This document shows, one piece after another, positions 33,393 through 43,465 of a stretch of 58,594 bases of DNA. Source of the DNA: Bacillota bacterium (GTDB taxonomy: Bacteria; Bacillota; Clostridia; Christensenellales; Aristaeellaceae). The first letter of the stretch is position 1. Every line of letters starts with the position of its first letter. The notes under the pieces are model-generated. The model was not told the origin of the DNA. It saw only the letters and a list, made by a program, of their open reading frames with translations, and did not search any database. The stretch covers positions 1 to 58,594 of the forward strand of contig JAEZHM010000097.1 in NCBI GenBank assembly GCA_023416585.1, read 5' to 3'. The translations under genes and the position numbers were made by a program.

Positions 33393-35015
33393 ATGAAAAG
33401 AAGGTTCTCATCACTCTTTGCTTTGGCTATGGCAGCCATGCTTCTGGCGGGTATCGCTGTCGGCGGCCAGGCCCTGGCCGAATCCGACTTGTTGGCCGCC
33501 TTACCCTCGCCGCCTGCCACCTATGACGGGATTCTGGGCGAACTTGGCTTTGGCAATGGCGCAACCCTTTCCTTCTCGGGCTTTGAGGGCTGGTACTCTG
33601 CCGTCAGCATGAACGACAACCTGGATCTATGGAAAGCCATTGAGGAAAAGACCGGTGTCAAAATCGAATGGCATTGCTATGCGGATTACGACAACACCGT
33701 CAACCCGATGATAGCGGCCGGGCAGCAGCTTCCCGACATCATGATGGTGACTCCGACCTATTCAAACGCCGGCGTCTATGAGCTGGGGCGCGACGGCATC
33801 ATCATCCCGCTGGAAGACCTGATCAATCAATACGCGCCCGATATCAAGAAATACCTGGACGAGAACCCGGATATCAAGAGCATCATCACCGCGCCCGACG
33901 GCGTGATCTACGCACTGCCGGATATCTCCAAGGGCAGCAACGACATCGCCTTCATGAACTCCCTGATGATCCGCCAGGACTGGCTGGACGCGCTCAAGCT
34001 GCCGGTGCCGGTGACGCTTGACGATTGGCATACCGTGCTCACGGCGTTCAAAGAAAACGACATGGCGGGCAATGGCACCACCATTCCCTTCTCCGGCTTC
34101 TTTGGCGACAGCAGCAGCGCCCTGCAGGTGTTCTACCCGGCATTCGGCCTCCCGGCCGGTGCGACGGATTGGTGGTATGATAAGGACGGCAAGGCGTTTA
34201 ATATCCGCACCACCCCGGAATTCAAGGAATTCCTCAAGGTGATGAGCCAATGGTACGCGGAAGGCCTGATCGATATGGAAAAGGCCCGCGACGAGAGCGC
34301 GTATCAGGCCTTTATCGCCACCGGCGTTTCCGGCACGGTTGTCCACCTGAGCCAGTACATCGACAACTATACCAATCTGGTTTCCTCTGCCGTTCCGGGC
34401 GCCTCGTATACGCTGGTTGACCACCCCAAGGGTCCCGACGGCACGGCGCAGATCGTCAAGCGTTCCGCGACGAGCAACTGCTACGGCATCACCAGGGACT
34501 GCAAGGATCCTGTGATGGCGATCAAATGGATCAACTTCCTGTTCAGCGACATGGGCATCACATGTAACCAGTGGGGCATTGAGGGCGTTACATATGAAAT
34601 GGTGAATGGCAGGCCGCAGTACACCGACTATGTCCTCCACAACCCGGACGGCCTGTCCCCGGTGAACGCGCTAAGGAAGCTGGGCGTCGCCAACAACGTG
34701 TTCAGCATCACGACAGCCGAAGCTTCCCTGGCCAGGCGCACATTGGGCGCCGAGAAGCCGTTTATTGTGCGCAACATGCAAAACCTTGTGGAGCCGTGGC
34801 CGCCCATCATGCTATTGAAAGAAGAGCAGGATACCGTCAAAATGTACAACACGGATTACGCCACCTACCGGGATGAGATGTACGGCAAGTTTGTAAGAGG
34901 CGAAGAGTCGCTGGACAACTTTGACAGCTACGTCAAGACCATGAACGATATTGGTATGGGCGAAATCCTGAAGGTCAAACAGCTCCAACTTGACAGGGGG
35001 AAGATGGGCAAATGA
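33393..35015 (+). CDS. Carbohydrate ABC transporter binding protein (LplA-like)
   Basis: A 540-residue extracellular binding protein of the large LplA/YtcQ type. The signal peptide ends at QALA and no lipobox cysteine is present. EEKTGVKIEWHCYADYDNTV and AAGQQLPDIMMVTP are family-typical. It binds an oligosaccharide for the two permeases that follow with a 4-base overlap. AAAGGGAG eight bases before 33393 favours this ATG over one two codons earlier. It lies about 140 bases after the regulator gene and may have its own promoter. Confidence 0.93.
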   Translation: MKRRFSSLFALAMAAMLLAGIAVGGQALAESDLLAALPSPPATYDGILGELGFGNGATLSFSGFEGWYSAVSMNDNLDLWKAIEEKTGVKIEWHCYADYDNTVNPMIAAGQQLPDIMMVTPTYSNAGVYELGRDGIIIPLEDLINQYAPDIKKYLDENPDIKSIITAPDGVIYALPDISKGSNDIAFMNSLMIRQDWLDALKLPVPVTLDDWHTVLTAFKENDMAGNGTTIPFSGFFGDSSSALQVFYPAFGLPAGATDWWYDKDGKAFNIRTTPEFKEFLKVMSQWYAEGLIDMEKARDESAYQAFIATGVSGTVVHLSQYIDNYTNLVSSAVPGASYTLVDHPKGPDGTAQIVKRSATSNCYGITRDCKDPVMAIKWINFLFSDMGITCNQWGIEGVTYEMVNGRPQYTDYVLHNPDGLSPVNALRKLGVANNVFSITTAEASLARRTLGAEKPFIVRNMQNLVEPWPPIMLLKEEQDTVKMYNTDYATYRDEMYGKFVRGEESLDNFDSYVKTMNDIGMGEILKVKQLQLDRGKMGK

Positions 35016-35923
35016 AAAACCTTTGGCGCTATACAAAGAGGGATAAGTACCTGTTGCTGATGATATTGCCGGGTATCGCGTATTTCATTGTCTTCCAATA
35101 CTTGCCCCTCTATGGCATCATTATAGCGTTTAAGGATTTTTCTGTAGGCAAGGGCATCATGGGAAGCCCCTGGATAACGCCGCTGTTCAAACACTTCGAT
35201 CAGTTCTTTGGCAGCTATTACTTTGGCCGGCTGCTTCGAAATACATTTTTGATCAGCGTGTACTCACTGGTATGGGGCTTCCCGCTCCCCATCATTTTCG
35301 CCATGGCGCTCAATGAGCTAAAGCCCGGTCTTTTCAAGAAAACGATACAGACCATCAGCTACATGCCGCATTTTATTTCCACGGTGGTTGTAGCGGGATT
35401 AATGATTAATGTGCTTTCCCCGTCAAACGGGCTGGTGAACAACATCATCGCAAGTCTTGGAGGAAAGCGGATCGCTTTCCTCCAGGAAACCTCCTGGTTT
35501 CGCAGCATTTATGTGGGTTCAGGCGTGTGGCAGGGGTTCGGCTGGGGTTCCATCATCTATCTGGCCGCCTTGTCAGGTATCGACCCGCAGCTCTACGAGG
35601 CCGCGAAGCTGGACGGCGCGGGACGGTGGAAGCAAATGTGGCATGTCTCCCTGCCGGGTATCTCCAACACCATTATCATATTGCTGATTATGAACCTGGG
35701 AAATATGCTCCGGGTGGGTTATGAAAAGCTGATCCTGCTATACTCCACATCGGTCTATGCGGTGGGCGACGTCATATCCACCTATGTGTACCGGAGCGGC
35801 CTGCTGGATAAGCAGTATAGTTTCGCCTCGGCGGTCGGACTCTTCAACTCGGTCGTAAGCCTCGTACTTCTGATCACCTTCAACAGGCTCAGCAAGAAGG
35901 TGTCGGAAGTGAGCATCTGGTGA
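35012..35923 (+). CDS. Carbohydrate ABC transporter permease (LplB-like)
   Basis: A 303-residue permease with six helices. The cytoplasmic loop YEAAKLDGAGRWKQMWHVSL is the EAA motif that contacts the ATPase. The start overlaps the binding-protein stop (ATGA). No ATPase gene lies in this locus, so the importer should use a shared MsmK-type ATPase encoded elsewhere, as many Firmicutes sugar importers do. Confidence 0.94.
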   Translation: MKNLWRYTKRDKYLLLMILPGIAYFIVFQYLPLYGIIIAFKDFSVGKGIMGSPWITPLFKHFDQFFGSYYFGRLLRNTFLISVYSLVWGFPLPIIFAMALNELKPGLFKKTIQTISYMPHFISTVVVAGLMINVLSPSNGLVNNIIASLGGKRIAFLQETSWFRSIYVGSGVWQGFGWGSIIYLAALSGIDPQLYEAAKLDGAGRWKQMWHVSLPGISNTIIILLIMNLGNMLRVGYEKLILLYSTSVYAVGDVISTYVYRSGLLDKQYSFASAVGLFNSVVSLVLLITFNRLSKKVSEVSIW

Positions 35924-35934
35924 GGTGGCGTGAG

Positions 35935-36807
35935 ATGAAAAAGGAAAGAGTAACTTTGGGCAAGGTCATCATCGTCATCTTCATGGTGTTTGCCGCCTTT
36001 ATTTGCCTATACCCCATGCTGTACGTACTCTCCATGTCCATCAGCGCGCCGGAGCATGTTATTAGACGGGATATCTTCTTCCTGCCCAAGGGCTTCAACT
36101 TGTCAGGATACAAACTGCTGATGGGACAAACGGCTTTTTGGACGAGTTATGCCAACACCATCTTTTATGTAGTCGTTGGAACGCTGACCAACCTGGTCAT
36201 GACGGTGCTGACGGCCTATCCGCTTTCACGGTACAAGTTTTTCCTGCGCCGGCAGTTCAGCTTGATGATCACCATCACCATGTTTATTGGCGGCGGCATG
36301 ATCCCGTTTTTCATCATCGTGTCAAATCTGGGGCTGTATAATTCGCGCTGGTCCATGATCATCCCGTTCGCCGTCAGCGCCTGGAACATCATCCTCACAC
36401 GCACCTTCTTCGAGAGCATCCCCGACAGCATGATCGAATCCGCCTCCCTGGACGGCGCGAACGATCTTAAGATTCTGTTTCGGATCATCCTCCCGCTTTC
36501 GGCGCCCATCATTTCCGTGGTTGCGCTGTATTGCGCGGTAGGCATATGGAACAGCTACTTCTGGGCGATGGTGCTGCTCTTTGATACGAAGCTGCATCCG
36601 CTCCAGGTGTATTTGCGCAGGGTGCTCATACAGCTGCAGGTGCAATCTGTTGAAGGCGGCGTCGAAATCGGTATCGACCAATCTGCCCAGGCAGAATACC
36701 TGAAATACGCTTCCATCATCTTTGCCACGCTGCCGATACTCATGATTTATCCCTTCCTGCAGCGCTACTTCGTAAAAGGCGTTATGGTTGGAGCGGTCAA
36801 GGAATGA
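35935..36807 (+). CDS. Carbohydrate ABC transporter permease (LplC/YtcP-like)
   Basis: A 290-residue permease with six helices and the EAA-type loop ESASLDGANDLKILFRIILP. The ATG at 35935 has GAGGTGG seven bases upstream; a GTG that overlaps the previous stop is less likely. It pairs with the preceding permease. Two hairpins lie between its stop codon and the first glycosidase gene. Confidence 0.94.
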   Translation: MKKERVTLGKVIIVIFMVFAAFICLYPMLYVLSMSISAPEHVIRRDIFFLPKGFNLSGYKLLMGQTAFWTSYANTIFYVVVGTLTNLVMTVLTAYPLSRYKFFLRRQFSLMITITMFIGGGMIPFFIIVSNLGLYNSRWSMIIPFAVSAWNIILTRTFFESIPDSMIESASLDGANDLKILFRIILPLSAPIISVVALYCAVGIWNSYFWAMVLLFDTKLHPLQVYLRRVLIQLQVQSVEGGVEIGIDQSAQAEYLKYASIIFATLPILMIYPFLQRYFVKGVMVGAVKE

Positions 36808-36894
36808 GGCTGATTAGCCTCCCATAGATACACCAGGGCTTGTTCATGAAAAGGACTGGATTTTTATGGAGTATCCTTTTTATCAACAAGCCCT
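36806..36894 (+). other. Intercistronic hairpins between importer and enzyme genes
   Basis: GAGGCT-GATT-AGCCTC (36806-36821) overlaps the permease stop. Next, AGGGCTTGTT (36835-36844) pairs with AACAAGCCCT (36885-36894), and inside it AAAAGGA (36849-36855) pairs with TCCTTTT (36874-36880). No T run follows, so mRNA stabilisation or processing is more likely than termination. Confidence 0.65.
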
Positions 36895-36922
36895 CGATCA
36901 TTGTGCCGAAAGGAAGATGAAA

Positions 36923-38398
36923 ATGCAAATACCGCGCCTTAAAACAATTGATGGGAAAGTACGCCTGATGGTGGATGGCGCGCCTTATTTTATTCTTGGC
37001 CTGCAATTGGACTGCGATTCCTGTTACGATGCTGATAACATGGCCGGGCTGATGGCGCAAGCGAAACGGATGGGCTGCAACAGCGTGGCGCTGCTGCTGT
37101 ATTGGCGTTTGATCGAGCCGGAAATGGGACAGTACGATTTCACCATGCTGGATGCGATGATCGCTGCGGCCGAAAAATATGATCTGCGTATTGTGCTTGT
37201 CTGGTTTGGCAGCTACAAAAACGGCTGCCTGCAGTACGCGCCCGACTGGGTTCGGTCCGACCAGGAGAAGTTTCAGCGGGCGTGGCGGCGGGATGGAACG
37301 CGCCTGGAGCCCTTCGCCTGCCCCACCTGTAAGGAAACGCTCGCCGCCGACCGCGACGCCGTCTGCCAGGTGTTCACGCGCCTGAAGGATAGGGATGTGT
37401 CACGCAGGGTGATCCTCTTCCAGGTCAACAATGAGATTGGGCTGCTGACCACCGACCGCTGCTATTGCCCCCGGTGCCAGGAACGATACGATGCCGGGGC
37501 ATATGACGCGCAGGCAAGCGGGGCGGCGGCGTTTTCCGCGGACTGCTTTCTTGCGTTTCAGGAAACGATCGCCGCGGCGGCAAAGGCTATATACCCCCTG
37601 CCCTGCTACCTGAACGCGTGGCTGTCCGGCACTTCGCCGTTAAGCCGTCCCGGGCAGTACCCGGCGGGCGGGCCGGAGCCGCGGGTGCTCGCCCAGTATT
37701 TGCGTGACAAGCGCGCCATCGATTTCGTATCGCCCGATGTGTATTCGACCGGGCAGGCAGCGTTTCACCGCTTATGCGCGCTGTATGACGCGCCTTACAA
37801 CCCGCTGTACATTGCCGAGCACAGCGCAGGAAAAGGCAGCCGTATGGAGAAAAATGTATTCTATACACTGGCATACGGCGCGATCGGCTTTGATCCATGG
37901 GCAATTGACAGCGCGTTCCCCGATCAGAACGGCCAGCCGCTGGTCGATAACCGAACGTTCCGCTGGAGCGATGAGGCGTACGATCTGGCTGACAGCTATA
38001 TCCCTTTATCGGACGCGATGCCGCTGGCGGCGGCGCACGCGGGCACGGACGCTCTAAAGGTGTTTGTGCAGGAGGACGGCGAATGGGGAGCTGCGCTGTG
38101 CTTCGGTGATGTGTATGTGGACATCGGCTTCGACAGCAAAAAGGGGGACAGCCGCGGCTGTGTGATAAGGCTTGAAAAAGACGTGTTCGCGGTTATCGGC
38201 TGCAAGGCGAGCGTATCGTTTGTGCGGCCGGATGGCACGCGGCGCGCTGTGAAAAGGTGCGAACGCGGCACATTCTGTGCAGACGGCGGCTTCCTTAAGC
38301 ACCGCCTGAACCGCCGCGAGGGCATCGACAATACGCGTGCCGTGCGCATGCCGCAGCCGGGGGCCTATCGAATTTTACTGGAGGCAGATCCATGCTGA
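36923..38398 (+). CDS. Beta-galactosidase, GH42-like (GH35/GH42 clan)
   Basis: A 491-residue TIM-barrel glycosidase without signal peptide. The acid/base is E171 in FQVNNEIG and the nucleophile is probably E299 in PLYIAEHSAG. CPTC (133-136) and CYCPRC (180-185) give a cysteine cluster like the zinc site of GH42 enzymes. It should release galactose from short chains brought in by the importer. AAAGGA eight bases before 36923 fits; an earlier ATG at 36866 falls inside a hairpin. The C-terminal part could equally suit a GH35-DUF5597 arrangement. Confidence 0.8.
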   Translation: MQIPRLKTIDGKVRLMVDGAPYFILGLQLDCDSCYDADNMAGLMAQAKRMGCNSVALLLYWRLIEPEMGQYDFTMLDAMIAAAEKYDLRIVLVWFGSYKNGCLQYAPDWVRSDQEKFQRAWRRDGTRLEPFACPTCKETLAADRDAVCQVFTRLKDRDVSRRVILFQVNNEIGLLTTDRCYCPRCQERYDAGAYDAQASGAAAFSADCFLAFQETIAAAAKAIYPLPCYLNAWLSGTSPLSRPGQYPAGGPEPRVLAQYLRDKRAIDFVSPDVYSTGQAAFHRLCALYDAPYNPLYIAEHSAGKGSRMEKNVFYTLAYGAIGFDPWAIDSAFPDQNGQPLVDNRTFRWSDEAYDLADSYIPLSDAMPLAAAHAGTDALKVFVQEDGEWGAALCFGDVYVDIGFDSKKGDSRGCVIRLEKDVFAVIGCKASVSFVRPDGTRRAVKRCERGTFCADGGFLKHRLNRREGIDNTRAVRMPQPGAYRILLEADPC

Positions 38399-39303
38399 GC
38401 ACTTTTTCCGGTCCTGGTCAATGGTATAAAGGAAACCTGCACGCGCACACGAACCTTTCGGATGGAATTCTCTCGCCCGAAGCGCTTGTGTCGCGGTACA
38501 AGGCGCTTGGATATTCATTCCTTACGCTGGCTGATCACCGCGTATATCACCATCACGACGGGCTGTGTGAGGAAACGTTCCTCACGCTGCCGGGGTTGGA
38601 GCTGGACGCGTCCTTCGGCGACCGCCCGGGAAAGCACTACCACCACATTGTGGGCGTAGGCCTTGCGCAGCTCCCGGATGGATTTCGCCGCGAATCGGAG
38701 GGCGAAAACGCCGGGGACACCGCGCAGCGCCACATTACCTGGCTGCTCGGTGAGGGAATGCTGCCCATTTACTGCCACCCGCGCTGGTCGATGGCCACGG
38801 TGGACGAGGTTATGCGCCTCACCGGCTTTTGCATGATAGAGGTGTATAACCACCTTTGCCAGCGCCAGGATGGCAGCGGCGAGGCGGAAGCCTGGTGGGA
38901 TCACCTGCTGTGGGAGGGGCGGCGCGTGCTGTGCACCGCCAGCGACGATACGCATCAGAAAATCAACGACATTGGCGGCGGTTTTATTATGGTGAAAGCG
39001 CAGTCCTTAACGCGTGAAGCCATTTTGGCGTCGCTGCGCGCAGGCCGTTTTTATGCTTCCCAGGGGCCGGTCATAGAGGACATAAGGCGTATGGACGGCA
39101 CGCTTACGGTTGCCACATCACCCGCCGCAAGCATCGCGTTTGTGTGTTATCCATACCGCGGCTATCAGGAAAATGCGGACAAAACGCTGATTACACAAGC
39201 CGTGTGGCATCCGCCCGAGGGCGCCCGGTATGTGCGCCTGGTGGTAACAGACTGCGAGGGCCGCAAGGCCTGGAGCCAGCCGATTGATTGGGAGGGGATG
39301 TAA
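38392..39303 (+). CDS. PHP-domain metal-dependent hydrolase (CehA/McbA-like)
   Basis: A 303-residue protein of the PHP superfamily. NLHAHTNLSDG (15-25) carries the first two metal histidines, LADHRVYHHHDG the next, and YCHPRW and SDDTHQ further metal ligands. These enzymes hydrolyse phosphoesters or other bonds with two or three metal ions. The start overlaps the preceding galactosidase stop by 7 bases and the next gene begins 3 bases after its stop, so it is a true part of the operon. What it cleaves in a sugar pathway is unknown. Confidence 0.85.
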   Translation: MLSTFSGPGQWYKGNLHAHTNLSDGILSPEALVSRYKALGYSFLTLADHRVYHHHDGLCEETFLTLPGLELDASFGDRPGKHYHHIVGVGLAQLPDGFRRESEGENAGDTAQRHITWLLGEGMLPIYCHPRWSMATVDEVMRLTGFCMIEVYNHLCQRQDGSGEAEAWWDHLLWEGRRVLCTASDDTHQKINDIGGGFIMVKAQSLTREAILASLRAGRFYASQGPVIEDIRRMDGTLTVATSPAASIAFVCYPYRGYQENADKTLITQAVWHPPEGARYVRLVVTDCEGRKAWSQPIDWEGM

Positions 39304-39305
39304 GC

Positions 39306-40358
39306 ATGTTGAAACCGCAGGTTTCATGGCAGCATCTTGGCCCGGCGCTGCTGCGCGGCGGGCCCGGCAGCCCGGATGAAAGCGTGACCGGGGATCCCTG
39401 CATTGTATGGGACGAGAAGGCGGACGCCTGGCGCATGTTCTATTTTGGCCAGCGCCATGAGCGGGGCATGGAAAAAAACTGCGTGATGCAAGCCCTGTCC
39501 GACGGCAGGGATGGCGTGGGGCCCGGACAATGGCGAAAGTGCGGCCCCATCGAATATGTGAACCCTGAAGCGCTGCCGGGTGACGCGCATAAGCCCTATC
39601 TGCTGATGGACGCGCACCGGCCAAACCACGCCGCTGTCGTGGGCGGGCTATACCATCTGTTTGTTGTGATCTGGCAAGACGGCCGCAAGCATGTGTACCG
39701 CGCTAAAGCACCCTTGCTTAAGGGGCCCTGGCGGTTCGATGCGGCCCCGGTCATCACGCCCGGCGAAGGCGCGGCGTTTGACGCCTATCACCAGGACACG
39801 GTAACAGCGTTCTATTTTCCGGAACGGGCGGGGACGCTGCTTTACTACAAGGGATACCCCTTACTACCCCAGGCTGACACGCCCGCCTCGCCATATGGCT
39901 CGCGCACGGCGGCGGCATGGCTTCCGGACGGACAGCCGGTGGCCGAGAAGCTTAATCAGGTACTGCTTCCGGGCGACCTTTCCACCTGGTATGGCGGCTG
40001 GACGGCAGGGCTGCAGCTGATCCCGGCGGACGGCGGCGGCTGGTGGGCGCTGATGAACGCCAGCCCCACGCCGCCCGCGCCCGTTTCGCAGGAGCCCAAT
40101 ATGCGTGAGCCCGCGCCCAGCCTTGGCGGCTTCGCGTACACTTTGGAGGCGTTCCCCGTGTCCGGCTGGCACTTTTCCCCTGAGCCTATCACCACCATCG
40201 AGGCGCTTCCTCCCGAGGCGGCCGCCATGGGCGAGGGTGTGAACCTTTGGCGGCACCATCTGCTATTTACAAAGGGATATGCATACCTATTCTACAATAG
40301 CGGCTCTTACGGAAACGAGCAGATGTTTGTCAGGAGGGCAGCTTATGCACACGCCTGA
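39306..40358 (+). CDS. Five-bladed beta-propeller glycosidase-like protein (GH43/GH32 type)
   Basis: A 350-residue protein with the look of a five-bladed propeller: GDPCIVWDEKADAWRMFYFG opens with a likely catalytic Asp, and further blades include GPWRFDAAPVITPGEG and WTAGLQLIPADGGGWWALMN. It cannot be placed in a CAZy family by eye. GGGAGGGG precedes the ATG at 39306. It ends 14 bases inside the GH2 gene, so translation is coupled. A role in removing arabinose or a related sugar is inferred from context. Confidence 0.65.
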   Translation: MLKPQVSWQHLGPALLRGGPGSPDESVTGDPCIVWDEKADAWRMFYFGQRHERGMEKNCVMQALSDGRDGVGPGQWRKCGPIEYVNPEALPGDAHKPYLLMDAHRPNHAAVVGGLYHLFVVIWQDGRKHVYRAKAPLLKGPWRFDAAPVITPGEGAAFDAYHQDTVTAFYFPERAGTLLYYKGYPLLPQADTPASPYGSRTAAAWLPDGQPVAEKLNQVLLPGDLSTWYGGWTAGLQLIPADGGGWWALMNASPTPPAPVSQEPNMREPAPSLGGFAYTLEAFPVSGWHFSPEPITTIEALPPEAAAMGEGVNLWRHHLLFTKGYAYLFYNSGSYGNEQMFVRRAAYAHA

Positions 40359-43300
40359 ATCAGCCTCCTCTCTTTTAATGCCCGCGCATGCGCCGTGGGG
40401 CGCGTATGAAAGCACCGCGCAGGCGCTTTCGATGGATAGAAACGCTTCGCGCCACGTGCTCCCGCTGGGCGGCTCCTGGCGCTTCCGGCTGTTTGACAGC
40501 CCGGAAGCCGTTCCCGAAGGGTTCGGCGAAGAGGGCTTTGACGTGTCCGATTGGGACGAGATCGCCGTGCCGGGCAACTGGGAACTGCAAGGCTATGGGA
40601 AGCCCATATACACCAATTATGTCTATCCGTTTCCAAGGGATTCCAAAGGGCCGCATATCATAAAGCCTGGCGCGGCTGAGCCTATCCATGCGCAGCAAAC
40701 CTACAACCCGCCGCACGTGCCTGCCGAAAACCCTACCGGCTGCTATGTCCGCTCGCTATCACTGCCTGAAGAATTCGCCGGAAAGCGTGTCACGCTCTCG
40801 TTCGGCGGGGTCGAGGGCGGCTTTGTCGCGTGGGTGAACGGCCATCTGGTGGGCGGATCGCTGGACTCGAAGCTGGCCGCCGATTTTGACGTGACAGACT
40901 GCCTGCGGCCCGGAGAAAACCGGCTCGCCGTTCGCGTGCACCGGTTTACCAGCGCCACCTGGCTGGAGGATCAGGATTATTGGCATATTTCAGGCATTTT
41001 TAGAAGCGTCAGGCTCATTGCAAAGCCCATGCTGCACATCATGGACTATAGCGTTACAGCGCAGCCGGATGAACACGGCGCGGGCGGTACGCTGGCTGCC
41101 GATGTGGAGCTTAGGCGCTTTTCCGGGTTTGCAGATATGGCGGTCGAAGTTGCGCTTTATGACAACCAAGGCGCTTGTATCGCCACAGAGCGCTCGGCGC
41201 CGGAGGTTTCGGCCCGGTTCACTATTGATGCAGCGCCTGACCCTGCGCACGCGCGGGTTTCCCTTCGCGTCGCCAACGCCGCGCGGTGGACGCCCGAAAC
41301 GCCAGCGCTGTATACCGTCGTCATGCGCGCGCTTGACAAAGATGGCGCGACGCTTGATATCGAGGCCTGCCGGGCGGGCTTCCGGCGCATAGACATCCGG
41401 GACGGCGTGATCCGTCTAAACGGCACCCGGATGATTTTCCGCGGGGTGAACCGGCACGAGCACGCGTGGCCCACGGGCCGCACGGTGTCCAAAGCGCACA
41501 TGCGGCGTGAAATTGAGCTGATGAAATCGCTCAACATCAACGCCGTGCGAACGAGCCATTACCCCAACAACCCTATATGGTACGACCTTTGTGACGAGCT
41601 GGGCATATGCGTCGTCTGCGAGGCGAACCTGGAGACCCACGGCATTTCCGGCATGCTGTCCCGCCGCGCGGAGTGGTCCGGGGCGTACCTGGAACGCGCG
41701 GCGCGCATGGTGCTGACGCATCGGAATCATCCGTCGATTGTCATATGGTCACTGGGCAACGAATCAGGCCATGGCCCCAACCACGCGGCGATGGCGGGCT
41801 TTATCCGCGCGGCGGACGGTACGCGCCCGGTGCAGTATGAAAGCGGCGCACCTGGCCCGGACATCAGCGATATCCGCTGTCCCATGTATCCGCATGTTGA
41901 TCACATCGTGCACCTGCTGACCGAAGCCTCGGATATCCGCCCTGTGGTGCTGGTCGAGTATGCGTATCAGATCAGGAACAGCGGCGGCGATCTGCCCCTG
42001 TTTGAGAAGCTGACAGAAACGTACGAGCGGTTCCAGGGCGGCTTTGTATGGGACTGGCAAGACAAGGCCCTGCCCGCAAAAGGCCCGGATGGATGCGTGT
42101 TCCCCGGCTATGGCGGCGATTTTCACGAGCCGGTTGTCGATTGGACGGAGCCTCCGTTCATGTGCTGCAATGGCATCGTGCTTCATGATCTGACGCCCAA
42201 ACCCGTGGCGCGGGCGCTGGCAAATATCTATTCTCCCGTCCGCCTCGCGCCGGCGCCGATGCCGGTTGGCCCGTTCGTTATGGGGCAATACCAAACGCGC
42301 TTTACTGTGCGCAACCGCTACCACGCGCGGGACTTGGCCGGCCATATCGCGCGGTGGGCGCTTATTAAGGACGGCGCGCCCGTAGCGGCCGGCGAGATAC
42401 CGCTGCCGGTGATCCCCGCAATGCAGGATGCCGAAATCGACATTCCCGTGCCCGAAACGCGCGTGCCCGGCTGCGAGTATTTTTTGAACATCGCTGTGCA
42501 TATAGAGGACGCGCAGCTTTGCCTGCAGCAGTTTCCTTTGCGCGCCGCGCCGGGGGAAATGGCTGCGGATATGGCTCCCGCTGCCGTGCCGCCCGTCTCG
42601 CTGTGCGAAACCGCCGAGGCGTATATTGTGAATACCGCCGTGTTCCAGATGGAATTTCGCAAGGCGGACGGCGGCCTTTACATCCTGGGTGCTGACAGCG
42701 TGCCAATCATTACGGGCAGTCAGGCCTGTCTTTCACGCGGCCTCACAGGCGCGGACGCGCGCCAGGGGTGGGGGTGCTATGAAGCGTGGGACGCGTTTGC
42801 AAAAACCACCCCGCGCCTTATGTCCCTTAAGGCGGACACGCTGTCGGACGGCAGCGTGCGTGTAAAGCGCCAAATGAGCATCGGCGCGGGCTGCATGGAA
42901 ACATGGACGATGATTATCCTTGGCGATGGGCGTGTCCAGTGCCACGCCGCATACTTTATAGACCCCGCGGCCGATCATCTCCCGCGGGTGGGGCTTTCGT
43001 TTACGCTGCCCAAGGAATTCACCGCGCTCACTTACTACGGGCGCGGCCCCATCGAGTGTTACCCAGACCGCAAGGAGAATTGCCCTGTAGGCATTTATGA
43101 AAGCACCGTGGCGGATCAGCATTTTCCGTTCAATCCCCCCAGCGAAAACGGCGGTCACGAGGATGCGCGCTGGGTTACGCTGTCTAACGCGCGCGGACGC
43201 CGGCTGCGCTTGTCGGCGCATACGCCCTTCCATTTCGACGTGAGGGATTATACGGTGGACGCGCTGCGCAACGCCCGGCACGATCACGATCTCCCGCGCG

Positions 43301-43440
43301 GCGGGGAAGTCGTATTGACAATCGATGCCGCCCACGCGGGCATTGGCGGCCATATGGGCTGGTCGACGATGCGCAACCAGGAAACAGCGCTGAATGCCAG
43401 GGAATATCATCTTTTGTTCGATATGACGATTGACGGCTGA
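40345..43440 (+). CDS. Beta-galactosidase, glycoside hydrolase family 2 (LacZ-like)
   Basis: A 1031-residue cytoplasmic GH2 enzyme of full LacZ length and domain order: sugar-binding domain, Ig-like domain, TIM barrel, second Ig-like domain and C-terminal beta-sandwich. The acid/base is E473 in SLGNESGHG and the nucleophile is probably E538 in VLVEYAY. MIFRGVNRHEHAWPTGRTVS marks the barrel start. AGGAGG precedes the ATG at 40345. It should cleave terminal beta-galactose from imported oligosaccharides. Two galactosidases in one operon point to a galactan-containing substrate. Confidence 0.93.
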   Translation: MHTPESASSLLMPAHAPWGAYESTAQALSMDRNASRHVLPLGGSWRFRLFDSPEAVPEGFGEEGFDVSDWDEIAVPGNWELQGYGKPIYTNYVYPFPRDSKGPHIIKPGAAEPIHAQQTYNPPHVPAENPTGCYVRSLSLPEEFAGKRVTLSFGGVEGGFVAWVNGHLVGGSLDSKLAADFDVTDCLRPGENRLAVRVHRFTSATWLEDQDYWHISGIFRSVRLIAKPMLHIMDYSVTAQPDEHGAGGTLAADVELRRFSGFADMAVEVALYDNQGACIATERSAPEVSARFTIDAAPDPAHARVSLRVANAARWTPETPALYTVVMRALDKDGATLDIEACRAGFRRIDIRDGVIRLNGTRMIFRGVNRHEHAWPTGRTVSKAHMRREIELMKSLNINAVRTSHYPNNPIWYDLCDELGICVVCEANLETHGISGMLSRRAEWSGAYLERAARMVLTHRNHPSIVIWSLGNESGHGPNHAAMAGFIRAADGTRPVQYESGAPGPDISDIRCPMYPHVDHIVHLLTEASDIRPVVLVEYAYQIRNSGGDLPLFEKLTETYERFQGGFVWDWQDKALPAKGPDGCVFPGYGGDFHEPVVDWTEPPFMCCNGIVLHDLTPKPVARALANIYSPVRLAPAPMPVGPFVMGQYQTRFTVRNRYHARDLAGHIARWALIKDGAPVAAGEIPLPVIPAMQDAEIDIPVPETRVPGCEYFLNIAVHIEDAQLCLQQFPLRAAPGEMAADMAPAAVPPVSLCETAEAYIVNTAVFQMEFRKADGGLYILGADSVPIITGSQACLSRGLTGADARQGWGCYEAWDAFAKTTPRLMSLKADTLSDGSVRVKRQMSIGAGCMETWTMIILGDGRVQCHAAYFIDPAADHLPRVGLSFTLPKEFTALTYYGRGPIECYPDRKENCPVGIYESTVADQHFPFNPPSENGGHEDARWVTLSNARGRRLRLSAHTPFHFDVRDYTVDALRNARHDHDLPRGGEVVLTIDAAHAGIGGHMGWSTMRNQETALNAREYHLLFDMTIDG

Positions 43441-43465
43441 TGAATGACACATGAAAGGGAATGAA

